Source: an uncultured Prevotella sp. (GTDB lineage Bacteria > Bacteroidota > Bacteroidia > Bacteroidales > Bacteroidaceae). From it: DNA of 37,416 nt. The translations under genes and the position numbers were made by a program. The first letter of the stretch is position 1; each line of letters opens with the position of its first letter. The stretch is taken from the NCBI GenBank assembly GCA_900540375.1, contig UQFS01000036.1:1-37416 (forward strand), in the 5' to 3' direction. Positions 6,836-14,978 of this stretch are shown piece after piece. Under the pieces are notes generated by a model. That model did no database searches. It worked only from the letters and a program-made list of their open reading frames with translations, and was not told where the DNA came from.

Positions 6836-8530
6836 ATGGTAGACGTAAAGAAATTAGAATATTACCTCAACAGTCCTCTCATGAAGAGAATCGTTGAGCT
6901 GAAAGAAAGAAACTTCGCCGACAAAGACCAGTTCGAGGACGCCCCCGTCAACTACGACGACGCCATTGAGAACTATAAGCGCATCCTGGCCATCACCGAC
7001 GACGTGGCCAAGACCATCATCGAGCCCAACTCGGAAAGCGTGGACCAGGAAGGACCACACCTCGAAAACAACCGCATGGTCTATGCCAGCAAGACCTACG
7101 AGAACCTCGACGCTACCCGCAAGGCCGGCCTGTGGGGTATCTCCATGCCACGCTGCTTCGGTGGTCTGAACCTGCCCATCACAGTTTTCTCCATGCTCTC
7201 TGAGATGGTGTCTGCCGCTGACTCCGGCTTCCAGAACGTGTGGAGCCTGCAGAGCTGTATCGATACACTCTATGAGTTTGGTACACCCGAGCAGCAGGCT
7301 AAGTATATCCCCCGCATCTGTCAGGGCGAGACCATGTCCATGGACCTTACCGAGCCCGACGCCGGCTCTGACCTGCAGCGTGTCATGCTTAAGGCTACAC
7401 AGGACGCTGACGGCACATGGCGACTCAACGGTGTGAAGCGCTTCATCACCAACGGCGACTCCGACATCCACTTGGTGCTGGCTCGCTCCGAGGAAGGCAC
7501 ACGTGACGGACGCGGTTTGTCGATGTTTATCTACGACAAGCGTGACGGCGGCGTGGACGTGCGCCACATCGAGAATAAGCTCGGTATCCATGGTTCTCCT
7601 ACCTGCGAGCTCGTCTACAAGAATGCCAAGGCAGAGCTCTGCGGCGACCGCAAGCTGGGCCTTATTAAATATGTGATGAGCCTGATGAACGGCGCCCGTC
7701 TGGGTATTGCCGCACAGAGCGTCGGCCTCGAGCAGGAAGCCTACGACCAGGCACTGGCCTACGCCAAGGAGCGCGCACAGTTCGGCAAGAAGATCATCAC
7801 TTTCCCCGCCGTCTACGACATGCTCTCTCGCATGAAGGCCAAGATCGACGCTTCACGCGCCGTGCTCTATCAGACAGCACGCTACGTCGACATCTACAAG
7901 ACTCTTGAGGACATCTCGCGCGAGCGTAAGCTCACTCCCGACGAGCGCAAGGAGATGAAGAAATACAGCCGTCTGGCCGATGCCTTCACGCCGCTGGGCA
8001 AGGGTATGACCTCGGAGTATGCCAACCAAAACGCCTACGACTGCGTCAGCGTCCACGGTGGTTCCGGATTCATCATGGAGTACAAGGCTCAGCGTCTGCT
8101 GCGCGACGCCCGTATCTTCTCTATCTATGAGGGTACTACCCAGCTGCAGGTGGTCGCTGCCGTTCGCTACATCACCAACGGCACCTATCTCGGCATCATG
8201 CGCGAGATGCTCGCCGAGGATGTCTGCGACTGCATGAAACCGCTCCGTGACCGTATGGCCAAGCTCGTGGACCTCTACGAGGAGGCTGTCGAGAAGGTCA
8301 AGGCCGACGAGAACCAGGACGAGCACGACTTACTCGCACGCCGCATGTACAACATGACCGGTGACATTATCCTCTCGCTGCTGCTCCTGCGCGACGCCAC
8401 CAACGTGCCCGAGGAGTTTGCCAAGAGCGCCAACGTCTACGTGCGTATGGCCGAAGAGGAGTGCGCGGGCAGCCATGCCTACATCATGAACTTCAAGGCC
8501 GATGACCTGAGCAGCTTCGTGGCTGAGTAA
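6836..8530 (+). CDS. Acyl-CoA dehydrogenase with C-terminal extension
   Basis: The 564-aa flavoenzyme contains the N-terminal helical, middle beta and C-terminal helical domains of acyl-CoA dehydrogenases. MDLTEPDAGSDLQ marks the middle domain, RAQFGKKI the C-terminal domain, and YEGTT holds the probable catalytic base Glu432. Classical short-chain members are about 380-400 aa. The extra 100 or so residues match the accessory C-terminal domain of the longer subgroup. It oxidises acyl-CoA to enoyl-CoA, or works in reverse as an enoyl-CoA reductase, using the EtfBA pair encoded directly upstream. The start at 6836 lies 2 bases after etfA. The chain-length preference is not readable. In a fermenting Prevotella a reductive electron-sink role is plausible, but that is inference. 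Confidence 0.9.
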   Translation: MVDVKKLEYYLNSPLMKRIVELKERNFADKDQFEDAPVNYDDAIENYKRILAITDDVAKTIIEPNSESVDQEGPHLENNRMVYASKTYENLDATRKAGLWGISMPRCFGGLNLPITVFSMLSEMVSAADSGFQNVWSLQSCIDTLYEFGTPEQQAKYIPRICQGETMSMDLTEPDAGSDLQRVMLKATQDADGTWRLNGVKRFITNGDSDIHLVLARSEEGTRDGRGLSMFIYDKRDGGVDVRHIENKLGIHGSPTCELVYKNAKAELCGDRKLGLIKYVMSLMNGARLGIAAQSVGLEQEAYDQALAYAKERAQFGKKIITFPAVYDMLSRMKAKIDASRAVLYQTARYVDIYKTLEDISRERKLTPDERKEMKKYSRLADAFTPLGKGMTSEYANQNAYDCVSVHGGSGFIMEYKAQRLLRDARIFSIYEGTTQLQVVAAVRYITNGTYLGIMREMLAEDVCDCMKPLRDRMAKLVDLYEEAVEKVKADENQDEHDLLARRMYNMTGDIILSLLLLRDATNVPEEFAKSANVYVRMAEEECAGSHAYIMNFKADDLSSFVAE

Positions 8531-8548
8531 TCCGCCCTACCACGAATC

Positions 8549-8614
8549 AAATAAATATATCCGTCGCATGGCCGATGCATCCGATGCACAGCCGTGCGGC
8601 GGATTTATTTTATT
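8549..8614 (+). terminator. Strong intrinsic terminator after the etf-acd operon
   Basis: A 14-bp stem ATCCGTCGCATGGC (8559-8572) / GCCGTGCGGCGGAT (8591-8604), with two G-U pairs, is flanked by A-rich sequence on the left and TTATTTTATT on the right. It lies about 30 bases after the stop and could work in both directions. Confidence 0.85.
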
Positions 8615-8709
8615 GTATATTCATGGGTGACATTACCAGCCTCCTACTTTGGCATGATACTTTTCTCTTATTAAACACTGAAAAGTCGCCCTCTTTCAAA
8701 TATTATGTG

Positions 8710-8717
8710 TAACTTTG
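8710..8717 (+). promoter_or_regulatory. -7 element of the sdaA transcript
   Basis: TAACTTTG fits the -7 consensus and ends 18 bases before the ATG at 8736. It overlaps a possible TTG start at 8715, which argues that translation begins at 8736. The -33 box is weak. Confidence 0.55.
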
Positions 8718-8735
8718 CGACATATTTATGAGCTT

Positions 8736-9992
8736 ATGAAATCATTACGAGAGATATACCGCATTGGCAAAGGACCTTCATCGAGCCATACCATGGGTCC
8801 GCAGAAAGCAGCACAACTCTATCTGATCCAGCACCCCGAGGCCGAAGCCTTCCGGGTGACACTCTACGGCTCGCTCGCCGCCACGGGCAAAGGCCACATG
8901 ACCGATGTTGCCATCAAAGAGGTACTCGAACCGCAGGGAGTGGTGGAGATTATTTGGAAGCCCGACGTTTTCCTTCCCTTCCACCCCAATGCCATGAAAT
9001 TTGAGGCGCTCGACACCCCGGAGCCGCAAAAATCATCCGATGACGGTCGTGCCTCTTCACCTTGGGTCGTCTACTCTATCGGCGGTGGAGCATTGTCAGA
9101 GGGCAACCACCCCACCGGCATCCTTCCCGACTCACCGAATATCTATCCCCTCACCCACTTGGTCGATATCCAGCACTGGTGCGACAACACGGGTCGCGCT
9201 TACTGGGAATATGTCAAGGAGTGGGAAGATGACAGCATCTGGGACTATCTCCATGACGTATGGGAGGCCATGAAAGCAGCTGTGGAGCGCGGCATCAAGC
9301 ACGATGGACGCCTGCCCGGACCACTGAACCTGCAGCGCAAGGCACCCACCTATTACGTCAAGGCGCAAGGCTATAAGCAAAGCCTGCAGACGCGTGCTTT
9401 GGTCTATGCTTATGCCCTTGCTGTCAGTGAAGAGAATGCCAGTGGCGGTACCATCGTCACCGCACCCACCTGTGGTGCCTGTGGTGTCATTCCCGCTATA
9501 CTATACCATCTATGGGAAGGGCACGACTTTTCCGAGAACCGCATCCTCCACGCCCTCGCCACAGCCGGACTGGTAGGAAACATCGTCAAGGAAAACGCCA
9601 GCATCTCTGGAGCCGACGTGGGATGTCAGGGTGAGGTCGGCGTGGCCTGCGCTATGGCCTCGGCAGCTGCCTGTCAACTCTTCGGTGGCAGCCCCGCACA
9701 GATAGAGTATGCCGCCGAAATGGGACTGGAACATCACCTGGGCATGACTTGTGACCCTGTATGTGGACTAGTGCAGATTCCCTGCATTGAACGCAACGCC
9801 TTCGCCGCCACACGCGCCCTCGACGCCAACCTCTATGCCTCGTTCAGCGACGGTAAGCACCGCGTCAGCTTCGACAAAGTCGTAGAAGCCATGCGGCAAA
9901 CCGGACACGACCTGCCCTCGCTCTACAAAGAGACTTCGGAAGGCGGCTTGGCAAAACTCAGTATCAACAACAACCCTGACAAAGTCCTATGA
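8736..9992 (+). CDS. sdaA: L-serine dehydratase (ammonia-lyase), iron-sulfur type
   Basis: The 418-aa single-chain enzyme turns L-serine into pyruvate and ammonia in the cytoplasm. The beta domain opens with GKGPSSSHTMGP, the family's first motif. The alpha domain has SGGTIVTAPTCGACGVIP and the [4Fe-4S] ligands Cys297 (GCQGEVG), Cys339 (TCDPVCG) and Cys350 (QIPCIERNA). The spacings of 42 and 11 residues are those of the characterised Legionella enzyme. The start at 8736 is chosen because the in-frame TTG at 8715 lies inside the promoter. The last 4 bases overlap a lipoprotein gene (ATGA). Serine catabolism here would feed pyruvate-based fermentation. The family call is firm. Confidence 0.95.
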   Translation: MKSLREIYRIGKGPSSSHTMGPQKAAQLYLIQHPEAEAFRVTLYGSLAATGKGHMTDVAIKEVLEPQGVVEIIWKPDVFLPFHPNAMKFEALDTPEPQKSSDDGRASSPWVVYSIGGGALSEGNHPTGILPDSPNIYPLTHLVDIQHWCDNTGRAYWEYVKEWEDDSIWDYLHDVWEAMKAAVERGIKHDGRLPGPLNLQRKAPTYYVKAQGYKQSLQTRALVYAYALAVSEENASGGTIVTAPTCGACGVIPAILYHLWEGHDFSENRILHALATAGLVGNIVKENASISGADVGCQGEVGVACAMASAAACQLFGGSPAQIEYAAEMGLEHHLGMTCDPVCGLVQIPCIERNAFAATRALDANLYASFSDGKHRVSFDKVVEAMRQTGHDLPSLYKETSEGGLAKLSINNNPDKVL

Positions 9993-10399
9993 GAAAGATC
10001 GTTTATCTCTTCATACCTTTCATCGTCCTCTCACTGATGACCACCTCCTGCCGAATGGCTCCTAAAGAAGAGCTCGGCGACACAGTGGCAGCCAAGGTCT
10101 TCGAGCCCATCGACACCGCAGCCTTGCACCGTAAGCGGGCCGCCGAGATGAAAAATATCAAAGACAGTGCCGACATCTTCTATGTGGGACCGGCCACAGA
10201 TCAGAAAAGCCTGCAACTCATCAGCTATCCCAGCCGACACGACACCCTCACGATGGGTTGCACACGGCACATCAAGAGATTAGGTTCGACTGACGTAGGA
10301 CATATCGTGCGCATTGAACTGTGGACAAAGGGCAAGGACAAACTCGTGTCGAAAATCGAAGAGTATCAGCCCACCGTGAAAACTGCAAAGAAGAAATAA
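9989..10399 (+). CDS. Small lipoprotein of unknown function, coupled to sdaA
   Basis: The 136-aa protein has a lipoprotein signal peptide with lipobox MTTSC (Cys21), so it is probably anchored in the envelope. The mature part is charged and contains TAALHRKRAAEMKN, TLTMGCTRHIKRLG and a basic tail TAKKK. It belongs to no family I recognise. Its ATG overlaps the sdaA stop by ATGA, so it is co-translated with serine dehydratase. No enzymatic motif is visible. The pairing of a cytoplasmic catabolic enzyme with an envelope lipoprotein may be simple genetic linkage. A stem-loop follows the stop. Confidence 0.75.
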   Translation: MRKIVYLFIPFIVLSLMTTSCRMAPKEELGDTVAAKVFEPIDTAALHRKRAAEMKNIKDSADIFYVGPATDQKSLQLISYPSRHDTLTMGCTRHIKRLGSTDVGHIVRIELWTKGKDKLVSKIEEYQPTVKTAKKK

Positions 10400-10418
10400 C
10401 AGCAAAGAAGATGGAATC

Positions 10419-10445
10419 TGAGGGCGGAGACTATCCCCGACCTCA
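10419..10445 (+). terminator. Possible terminator hairpin after the lipoprotein gene
   Basis: TGAGGGCGG (10419-10427) pairs with CCGACCTCA (10437-10445) with one mismatch. The T-run of a classical intrinsic terminator is missing, so the call is weak. Confidence 0.35.
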
Positions 10446-10511
10446 CAGACCATCGAAATTACCAAATCATAAAGAAATCAGCATGCGGACATAAAAAAGA
10501 TGACCGTTTTC

Positions 10512-10542
10512 TTTGGGGTTTCACAAATAATGCTTATATTTG
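10512..10542 (+). promoter_or_regulatory. Promoter of the TPR-queD-queE unit
   Basis: TTTG (10512-10515), a 19-base spacer and TATATTTG (10535-10542) match both consensus boxes, 20 bases before the ATG at 10563. Confidence 0.75.
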
Positions 10543-10562
10543 TAAACCTAAAAAGTAAATGA

Positions 10563-12296
10563 ATGACGTGGCTTGTATTTCTTTTAGAGCTTCTTGCTGT
10601 ATGTATAATCACTGCGGGATTCACCCTGCTCATACACTTCTTGGAACAAAGAGGTGAAAAGACCAGGTTGAAGCTCGACCATGCGCAAGAGCTCAACAAG
10701 AAGCGCCTTGACAAAGCACTTAAAGCGCTCAACACACAAGCTCTTTGGGAGAAAGACCACGACGATCTGGTAGCCCGCTTTGATTATCAGAGCGGGCACT
10801 TCCGTGTGAGACTGGAAAAAAATTCTGTTTACACCCGACTCTTCTTTTTCTACTTCTTTGATACCCCTATCAGCTATCTCGAACCCGTGCGCAGCCTTTG
10901 CAACCGATGCAACCTCAACGCCGAAAGTTGTCGCATCGTCTACACCGTCAACGAGAAGACGGGGAAAGTGGATCTGCATATTATCGACACGCTCACCCTA
11001 CACGACGACGATGCCGCCGACAACCTGCGCAAAGAGCTCAGCAGCATCTTCTATTGGCAGGCGATGTTTGTCCAACAATACAGCGAGCTGAGGCCTTCCT
11101 CCAACCATATCGACAACCACGACGTGGAGAAGCAAGGCGCTGAATGGCAGCACGAACTTTTCCTCTTACGTGAGCAGGAGATGATGCACCAAAGCGAAGG
11201 ACCCAACTGGCACGAACAGAAAGGCTCAGAATTCAGCCTCGCTCACCTTCTCACAGCCACGTTGGGACTCTCATCTCTGCAACCTGTAAGCCTGGACATT
11301 TGTCGGGGTGACAAGGCCGAGCATCACGACAACGCCAATGATATTCTCTCCTACCCCATCCATCAGGCAATCATCAAAGACGAAAAAGTAACAAGCTCCT
11401 CCGCCATGCTGCGGCTTAGTTTCAGCGATCCTGGGGGTCCTTCTGTCCGTCAGCAGCTTATCATTGATGTGGAGGATGAAGGACAGTCGACTGACACCAT
11501 CTACTATCGGGTCACATTATGTCTCATCCCTACCCCATTAACCCCGGATCTCCCCATGGAAAGCAATGACCATATAAAGACCGCTACAAGTCTCCTCCTC
11601 GGTTATGACCTCAAGGGTAAGAAAAATGTTCAGGAGAAATTCAACTATATCTGGAAAGAGGCAATGGCCAAACAGCAGAAAGGGAGCACTGACCAACTCA
11701 GCAACGACGAGAAACTGCTCCTGTACTTGCAAACACCACAACTTAGACAGCTCTTTCTCGAAAGCAAGGATCTCATCCATGAGAAACGATACTACGAGGC
11801 AGTCCGGAGGTTAGAGCCCGTATATCAGGAATTGGCGAAAGACTGTGGAGAGATGGTACCAGAGGAACTCAATAACTATTTCGAGGTAAGCTATCTCCTT
11901 GGCACATGCTATACATGCTTAGGTCGGTACAAAGAGGGGGCATACTACCTGCAACCCTTGGTCAGTACTCGGCGCATCACCTACACAGAGATGTATATCA
12001 ACTGCCTGGTCAACTCGCACGACAGCCGTGCGCTGAACTTCATCAACGGATTGCTCAGGGAAATCGTGCCCACCATGGAAAGTAGTAATACCGATGATGA
12101 AGAAGGCTATTCGGATGAACAGCAATCCGAAAAAGCCTTCATCAACTTCCTCAGACGCCGAAAAGCTTACATCCTCGTGGAGCTAAAAGACTATGACAAC
12201 GCCGAAAAGCTCCTTAAGCAAATGCTCGACGAGCCCGACAGCAGCGATTTCGCACTGCAAGAATTGGCATACATTCAGAAAAATAAAGGGAAATAA
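10563..12296 (+). CDS. Membrane-anchored TPR-repeat protein of unknown function
   Basis: The 577-aa protein has one N-terminal transmembrane helix (about residues 2-24) followed by a basic, charged coiled-coil-like stretch. The long middle domain is unrecognised: CNRCN near residue 118, many His and Asp, and a conserved-looking YWQAMFVQQYSE. The C-terminal 200 residues read as TPR helix pairs (HEKRYYEAVRRLEPVYQELA, LGRYKEGAYYL, LKDYDNAEKLLKQML). Such proteins usually scaffold other proteins at the inner membrane. An ATG in another frame at 10559 gives no such product. queD follows after 60 bases, so it may share the transcript, but a link to queuosine is not implied by its sequence. Confidence 0.75.
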   Translation: MTWLVFLLELLAVCIITAGFTLLIHFLEQRGEKTRLKLDHAQELNKKRLDKALKALNTQALWEKDHDDLVARFDYQSGHFRVRLEKNSVYTRLFFFYFFDTPISYLEPVRSLCNRCNLNAESCRIVYTVNEKTGKVDLHIIDTLTLHDDDAADNLRKELSSIFYWQAMFVQQYSELRPSSNHIDNHDVEKQGAEWQHELFLLREQEMMHQSEGPNWHEQKGSEFSLAHLLTATLGLSSLQPVSLDICRGDKAEHHDNANDILSYPIHQAIIKDEKVTSSSAMLRLSFSDPGGPSVRQQLIIDVEDEGQSTDTIYYRVTLCLIPTPLTPDLPMESNDHIKTATSLLLGYDLKGKKNVQEKFNYIWKEAMAKQQKGSTDQLSNDEKLLLYLQTPQLRQLFLESKDLIHEKRYYEAVRRLEPVYQELAKDCGEMVPEELNNYFEVSYLLGTCYTCLGRYKEGAYYLQPLVSTRRITYTEMYINCLVNSHDSRALNFINGLLREIVPTMESSNTDDEEGYSDEQQSEKAFINFLRRRKAYILVELKDYDNAEKLLKQMLDEPDSSDFALQELAYIQKNKGK

Positions 12297-12356
12297 AAAA
12301 CATACAACAACACACAGCAAGGACTATCCTGCTGACTCACAATATTATCAAGCAAA

Positions 12357-12695
12357 ATGTACTATATACAAAAGAGCCTCGAAATTTCAGCCAGCCATCA
12401 TCTCAAACTGACTTACAGCAGTAAATGCACACAGGTGCATGGACACAACTGGCATATCACCGTCTATTGCAAAGCACGGGAGCTCAACGAGAATGGCATG
12501 GTCGCTGATTTTGGACAAATCAAACAACTCATCCACAGCCGCCTCGACCATCAGGACATCAACAAGGTACTGCCCTTCAACCCTACTGCAGAGAATATTG
12601 CACGATGGATAGTCGACAAAGTACCTAACTGCTACAAAGCTATGGTTCAGGAAAGCGACAACAACATCGCGTGGTATGAGAAAGACAAAGACTAA
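12357..12695 (+). CDS. queD: 6-carboxy-5,6,7,8-tetrahydropterin synthase
   Basis: This 112-aa PTPS-fold enzyme makes 6-carboxytetrahydropterin from dihydroneopterin triphosphate, the second step to the queuosine precursor preQ0. The zinc ligands are His14 (SASHHL) and His28 and His30 (VHGHNWH), and Cys24 is the catalytic thiol, the pattern of characterised QueD. MVADFGQIK, LDHQDIN and NPTAENIARW are the other conserved blocks, with the pterin-anchoring Glu in QESDNN. It lies 45 bases before queE, which takes its product, so the two form a pathway pair. queC and queF are not in this window. Confidence 0.93.
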   Translation: MYYIQKSLEISASHHLKLTYSSKCTQVHGHNWHITVYCKARELNENGMVADFGQIKQLIHSRLDHQDINKVLPFNPTAENIARWIVDKVPNCYKAMVQESDNNIAWYEKDKD

Positions 12696-12740
12696 ATAAT
12701 GTAAGAAAATAAATAAGAGCAAAATAACGATTATCGTCAT

Positions 12741-13328
12741 ATGAAGGAGTATCGGATCAACGAGATCTTCTACAGCCTGCAAGGCGAAGGACGCAACACG
12801 GGACAGGCGGCGGTTTTCATCCGTTTCAGCGGCTGCGACCTCCACTGCTCGTTTTGTGACACCGATTTCACAGAGTATACACTAATGTCGCTCGACGACA
12901 TCGTGCGGCGCTTAGCTGGCTTCCCTTCACCCAAATCCACAGATGTGGCAATTTGGTGCATTCTCACGGGTGGTGAGCCTTCGCTGCAAGCCGACGAGGA
13001 GCTTGTCTGCTGCCTCCACCAACTCGGTTATCGAGTGGCCATGGAAAGCAATGGCACGCACCAGCCTCCCGCCGGTTTGGACTGGCTGACAGTCTCACCC
13101 AAGATCCAGCCAATCGTGGAGCAATGCAGTGAGCTGAAGGTGATCTTTGACGGTAAAGAGCAACCCTGCGACTTCGGCATCAAGGCAAAGTACTATTATC
13201 TCCAGCCCTGCGATACCGGAGACCGTGAACAGAATCAGCGCATCGTGCATCAATGCATAGAGTATATCAAGCAGCATCCCCGCTGGCAACTCTCATTGCA
13301 AACGCATAAGATGGTAGGGATTGCGTAA
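12741..13328 (+). CDS. queE: 7-carboxy-7-deazaguanine synthase (radical SAM)
   Basis: The 195-aa enzyme converts 6-carboxytetrahydropterin to 7-carboxy-7-deazaguanine, the next step toward preQ0 and queuosine. It begins with the usual INEIFYSLQGEG and carries the radical-SAM cluster motif CDLHCSFC (Cys32, Cys36, Cys39; CX3CX2C). LTGGEPSLQ binds SAM, and SPK and PCD blocks follow. The length is normal for the shortened QueE barrel. It lies directly behind queD. A repeat-rich spacer follows before cls. Confidence 0.93.
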   Translation: MKEYRINEIFYSLQGEGRNTGQAAVFIRFSGCDLHCSFCDTDFTEYTLMSLDDIVRRLAGFPSPKSTDVAIWCILTGGEPSLQADEELVCCLHQLGYRVAMESNGTHQPPAGLDWLTVSPKIQPIVEQCSELKVIFDGKEQPCDFGIKAKYYYLQPCDTGDREQNQRIVHQCIEYIKQHPRWQLSLQTHKMVGIA

Positions 13329-13514
13329 TACCAAGCCTCACCCCCTACCAAGCCTCACCCTCCAGCCCCCTCTCCAAGGGAGATGGGAGTAATATGTTTC
13401 AAGAAGTGTTTAGGCGCGGAAGAGAGAATGGGGAATTCAACATTAGATCATTCACATTAGACAATTCATCACTCAACATTCAACATTCATCATTCCACAT
13501 TAGACAATTCATCA
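13329..13514. repeat. Intergenic repeat cluster between queE and cls
   Basis: TACCAAGCCTCACCC occurs twice in tandem (13329-13343 and 13346-13360, period 17). It is followed by CCCCTCTCCAAGGGAGATGG, which folds into a hairpin. CACATTAGACAATTCATCA is repeated exactly at 13453-13471 and 13496-13514, with AACATTCA-type short repeats between. Similar C-rich and CATT-rich intergenic repeats are, from memory, dispersed in Prevotella genomes. The hairpin may end the queE transcript. No -33/-7 promoter for cls is clear within it. Confidence 0.7.
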
Positions 13515-13521
13515 TTCAGAA

Positions 13522-14946
13522 ATGCTAATTCTTCACTGGTTAGGAGTAGGTATTTACACCTTGATCGTGTTGATCGTCATGCTCAAGGTGTTGATGGACA
13601 ACCGGCAGCCGTCCAAGACCATGGCGTGGCTGTTGGTACTATGGTTCATCCCTCTGCTGGGCATCATCCTCTATTTCTTCTTTGGGCAAAATACGCGCAA
13701 GGAAAGGATGATCAGCCAGCGGTCGCTTGACCAATTGACCAAGCGAGCTATGCTGGAGTTTGCCGAACAACGCGACCTGCGCATTCCTGAAACCTATCGT
13801 CCGCTGATGTCGCTATTTAAAAACCAAAGCATGGCCCTCCCATTCAAAGACAACAAGGTAGAAATCTATACCAGCGGCTATGAGTTTTTCCCATCCTTGC
13901 TCCACGAGATCAGCAAGGCACGCGACCATATCCACATCGACATCTTTATCTTTGCCGACGATGCTTTGGGCAACCTCATCGCTGACGCTCTCATCGACAA
14001 AGCTAAGGAAGGAGTGGAAGTGCGCGTCATCTACGACGACGTGGCCTGCTGGAAGGTGCACGGCAGCTTCTATGAGCGCATGCGCGACGCTGGCATCGAT
14101 GTCCACGCTTTCATGCCCGTGAAGTTCCCGGCTTTCACCTCCAAAGTCAACTATCGCAACCACCGAAAACTGGTGATCATCGACGGTAAGGTCGGATTCA
14201 TCGGCGGCATGAACTTCGCCACGCGCTATGTCAAAGGTACCGGTAAGCTTGCTTGGCGCGATACCCATCTCAAGGTGACCGGAGGAGCCGTCTATGCCAT
14301 TCAGCGCGCCTTTCTCGTAGACTGGTATTTCGTCGACCGCACGCTGGTCACTGACCGGAAATACTATCCACAACTCGACATGCGCATCTCCAACGACTGC
14401 CTTGCGCAAGTAGTAACAAGTAGCCCTATCTCTCCTTGGCCCGACATCATGCAAGGCTACGTGCGCGTACTGCTCGAGGCCAAGCACTACGTTTATATGG
14501 AAAGCCCCTACTTTCTCCCTACCGAGCCCATCCTATTTGCCATGCGTACGGCAGCGCTGGCCGGTGTCGACGTCAGACTGATGATCCCCTTGAAAAGCGA
14601 CTCACGCATCGTCGACCGTTCCTCCATTTCCTACGTCATGGAGACGTTGGAGGCCGGCGTAAAAGTCTATCTCTACAAAGCCGGATTCAACCACTCCAAA
14701 CTCATGGTCTGCGACGATAATCTTTGCACATGCGGCAGCACCAACGTGGATTTCCGAAGCTTTGAACACGACTTCGAGTCAAACATCTTCTTCTATGACC
14801 GTGGGATGGCACTGCGCATGAAAGAGGTTTTCCTCAACGACCAGGCCAACAGCCTACTGATCGATGAGGTGCGTGAAGTGAAACATCAAAGCTTTTTCAG
14901 CCGACTGTGGGAGAGCATTCTACGAGTTGTCAGTCCTCTGATGTAG
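13522..14946 (+). CDS. cls: Cardiolipin synthase (phospholipase D family)
   Basis: The 474-aa inner-membrane enzyme joins two phosphatidylglycerols (or a related phospholipid pair) to make cardiolipin. Two N-terminal transmembrane helices (about residues 5-25 and 35-54) with the PLDc_N pattern NRQPSKTMAWLLVL are followed by two PLD catalytic motifs: His214, Lys216, Asp221 (HRKLVIID) and His391, Lys393, Asp398 (HSKLMVCD), each followed by a GG/GS-x-N block. The length is typical of bacterial Cls (about 480 aa). It seems to be a single-gene unit. A short hairpin follows the stop, facing the convergent aldose epimerase gene. Confidence 0.93.
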   Translation: MLILHWLGVGIYTLIVLIVMLKVLMDNRQPSKTMAWLLVLWFIPLLGIILYFFFGQNTRKERMISQRSLDQLTKRAMLEFAEQRDLRIPETYRPLMSLFKNQSMALPFKDNKVEIYTSGYEFFPSLLHEISKARDHIHIDIFIFADDALGNLIADALIDKAKEGVEVRVIYDDVACWKVHGSFYERMRDAGIDVHAFMPVKFPAFTSKVNYRNHRKLVIIDGKVGFIGGMNFATRYVKGTGKLAWRDTHLKVTGGAVYAIQRAFLVDWYFVDRTLVTDRKYYPQLDMRISNDCLAQVVTSSPISPWPDIMQGYVRVLLEAKHYVYMESPYFLPTEPILFAMRTAALAGVDVRLMIPLKSDSRIVDRSSISYVMETLEAGVKVYLYKAGFNHSKLMVCDDNLCTCGSTNVDFRSFEHDFESNIFFYDRGMALRMKEVFLNDQANSLLIDEVREVKHQSFFSRLWESILRVVSPLM

Positions 14947-14959
14947 CCTGCCCGCTTGT

Positions 14960-14975
14960 CGTCAGTCTGCTGACG
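14960..14975. terminator. Short hairpin between convergent genes
   Basis: CGTCAG (14960-14965) and CTGACG (14970-14975) form a perfect 6-bp stem around TCTG in the 32-base gap between cls and the leftward epimerase gene. There is no T-run, so terminator function is uncertain. Confidence 0.4.
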
Positions 14976-14978
14976 TGG

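Noticed and set aside
8715..8735. TTG start extending sdaA by 7 residues
   Set aside because: It overlaps the -7 promoter element, and the conserved N-terminus begins at the ATG 8736.
12315..12334. Small hairpin CAGCAAGGA/TCCTGCTG before queD, considered as a preQ1 riboswitch or terminator
   Set aside because: It lacks the preQ1 aptamer pattern and a T-run; an 8-bp stem with a bulge is not enough.
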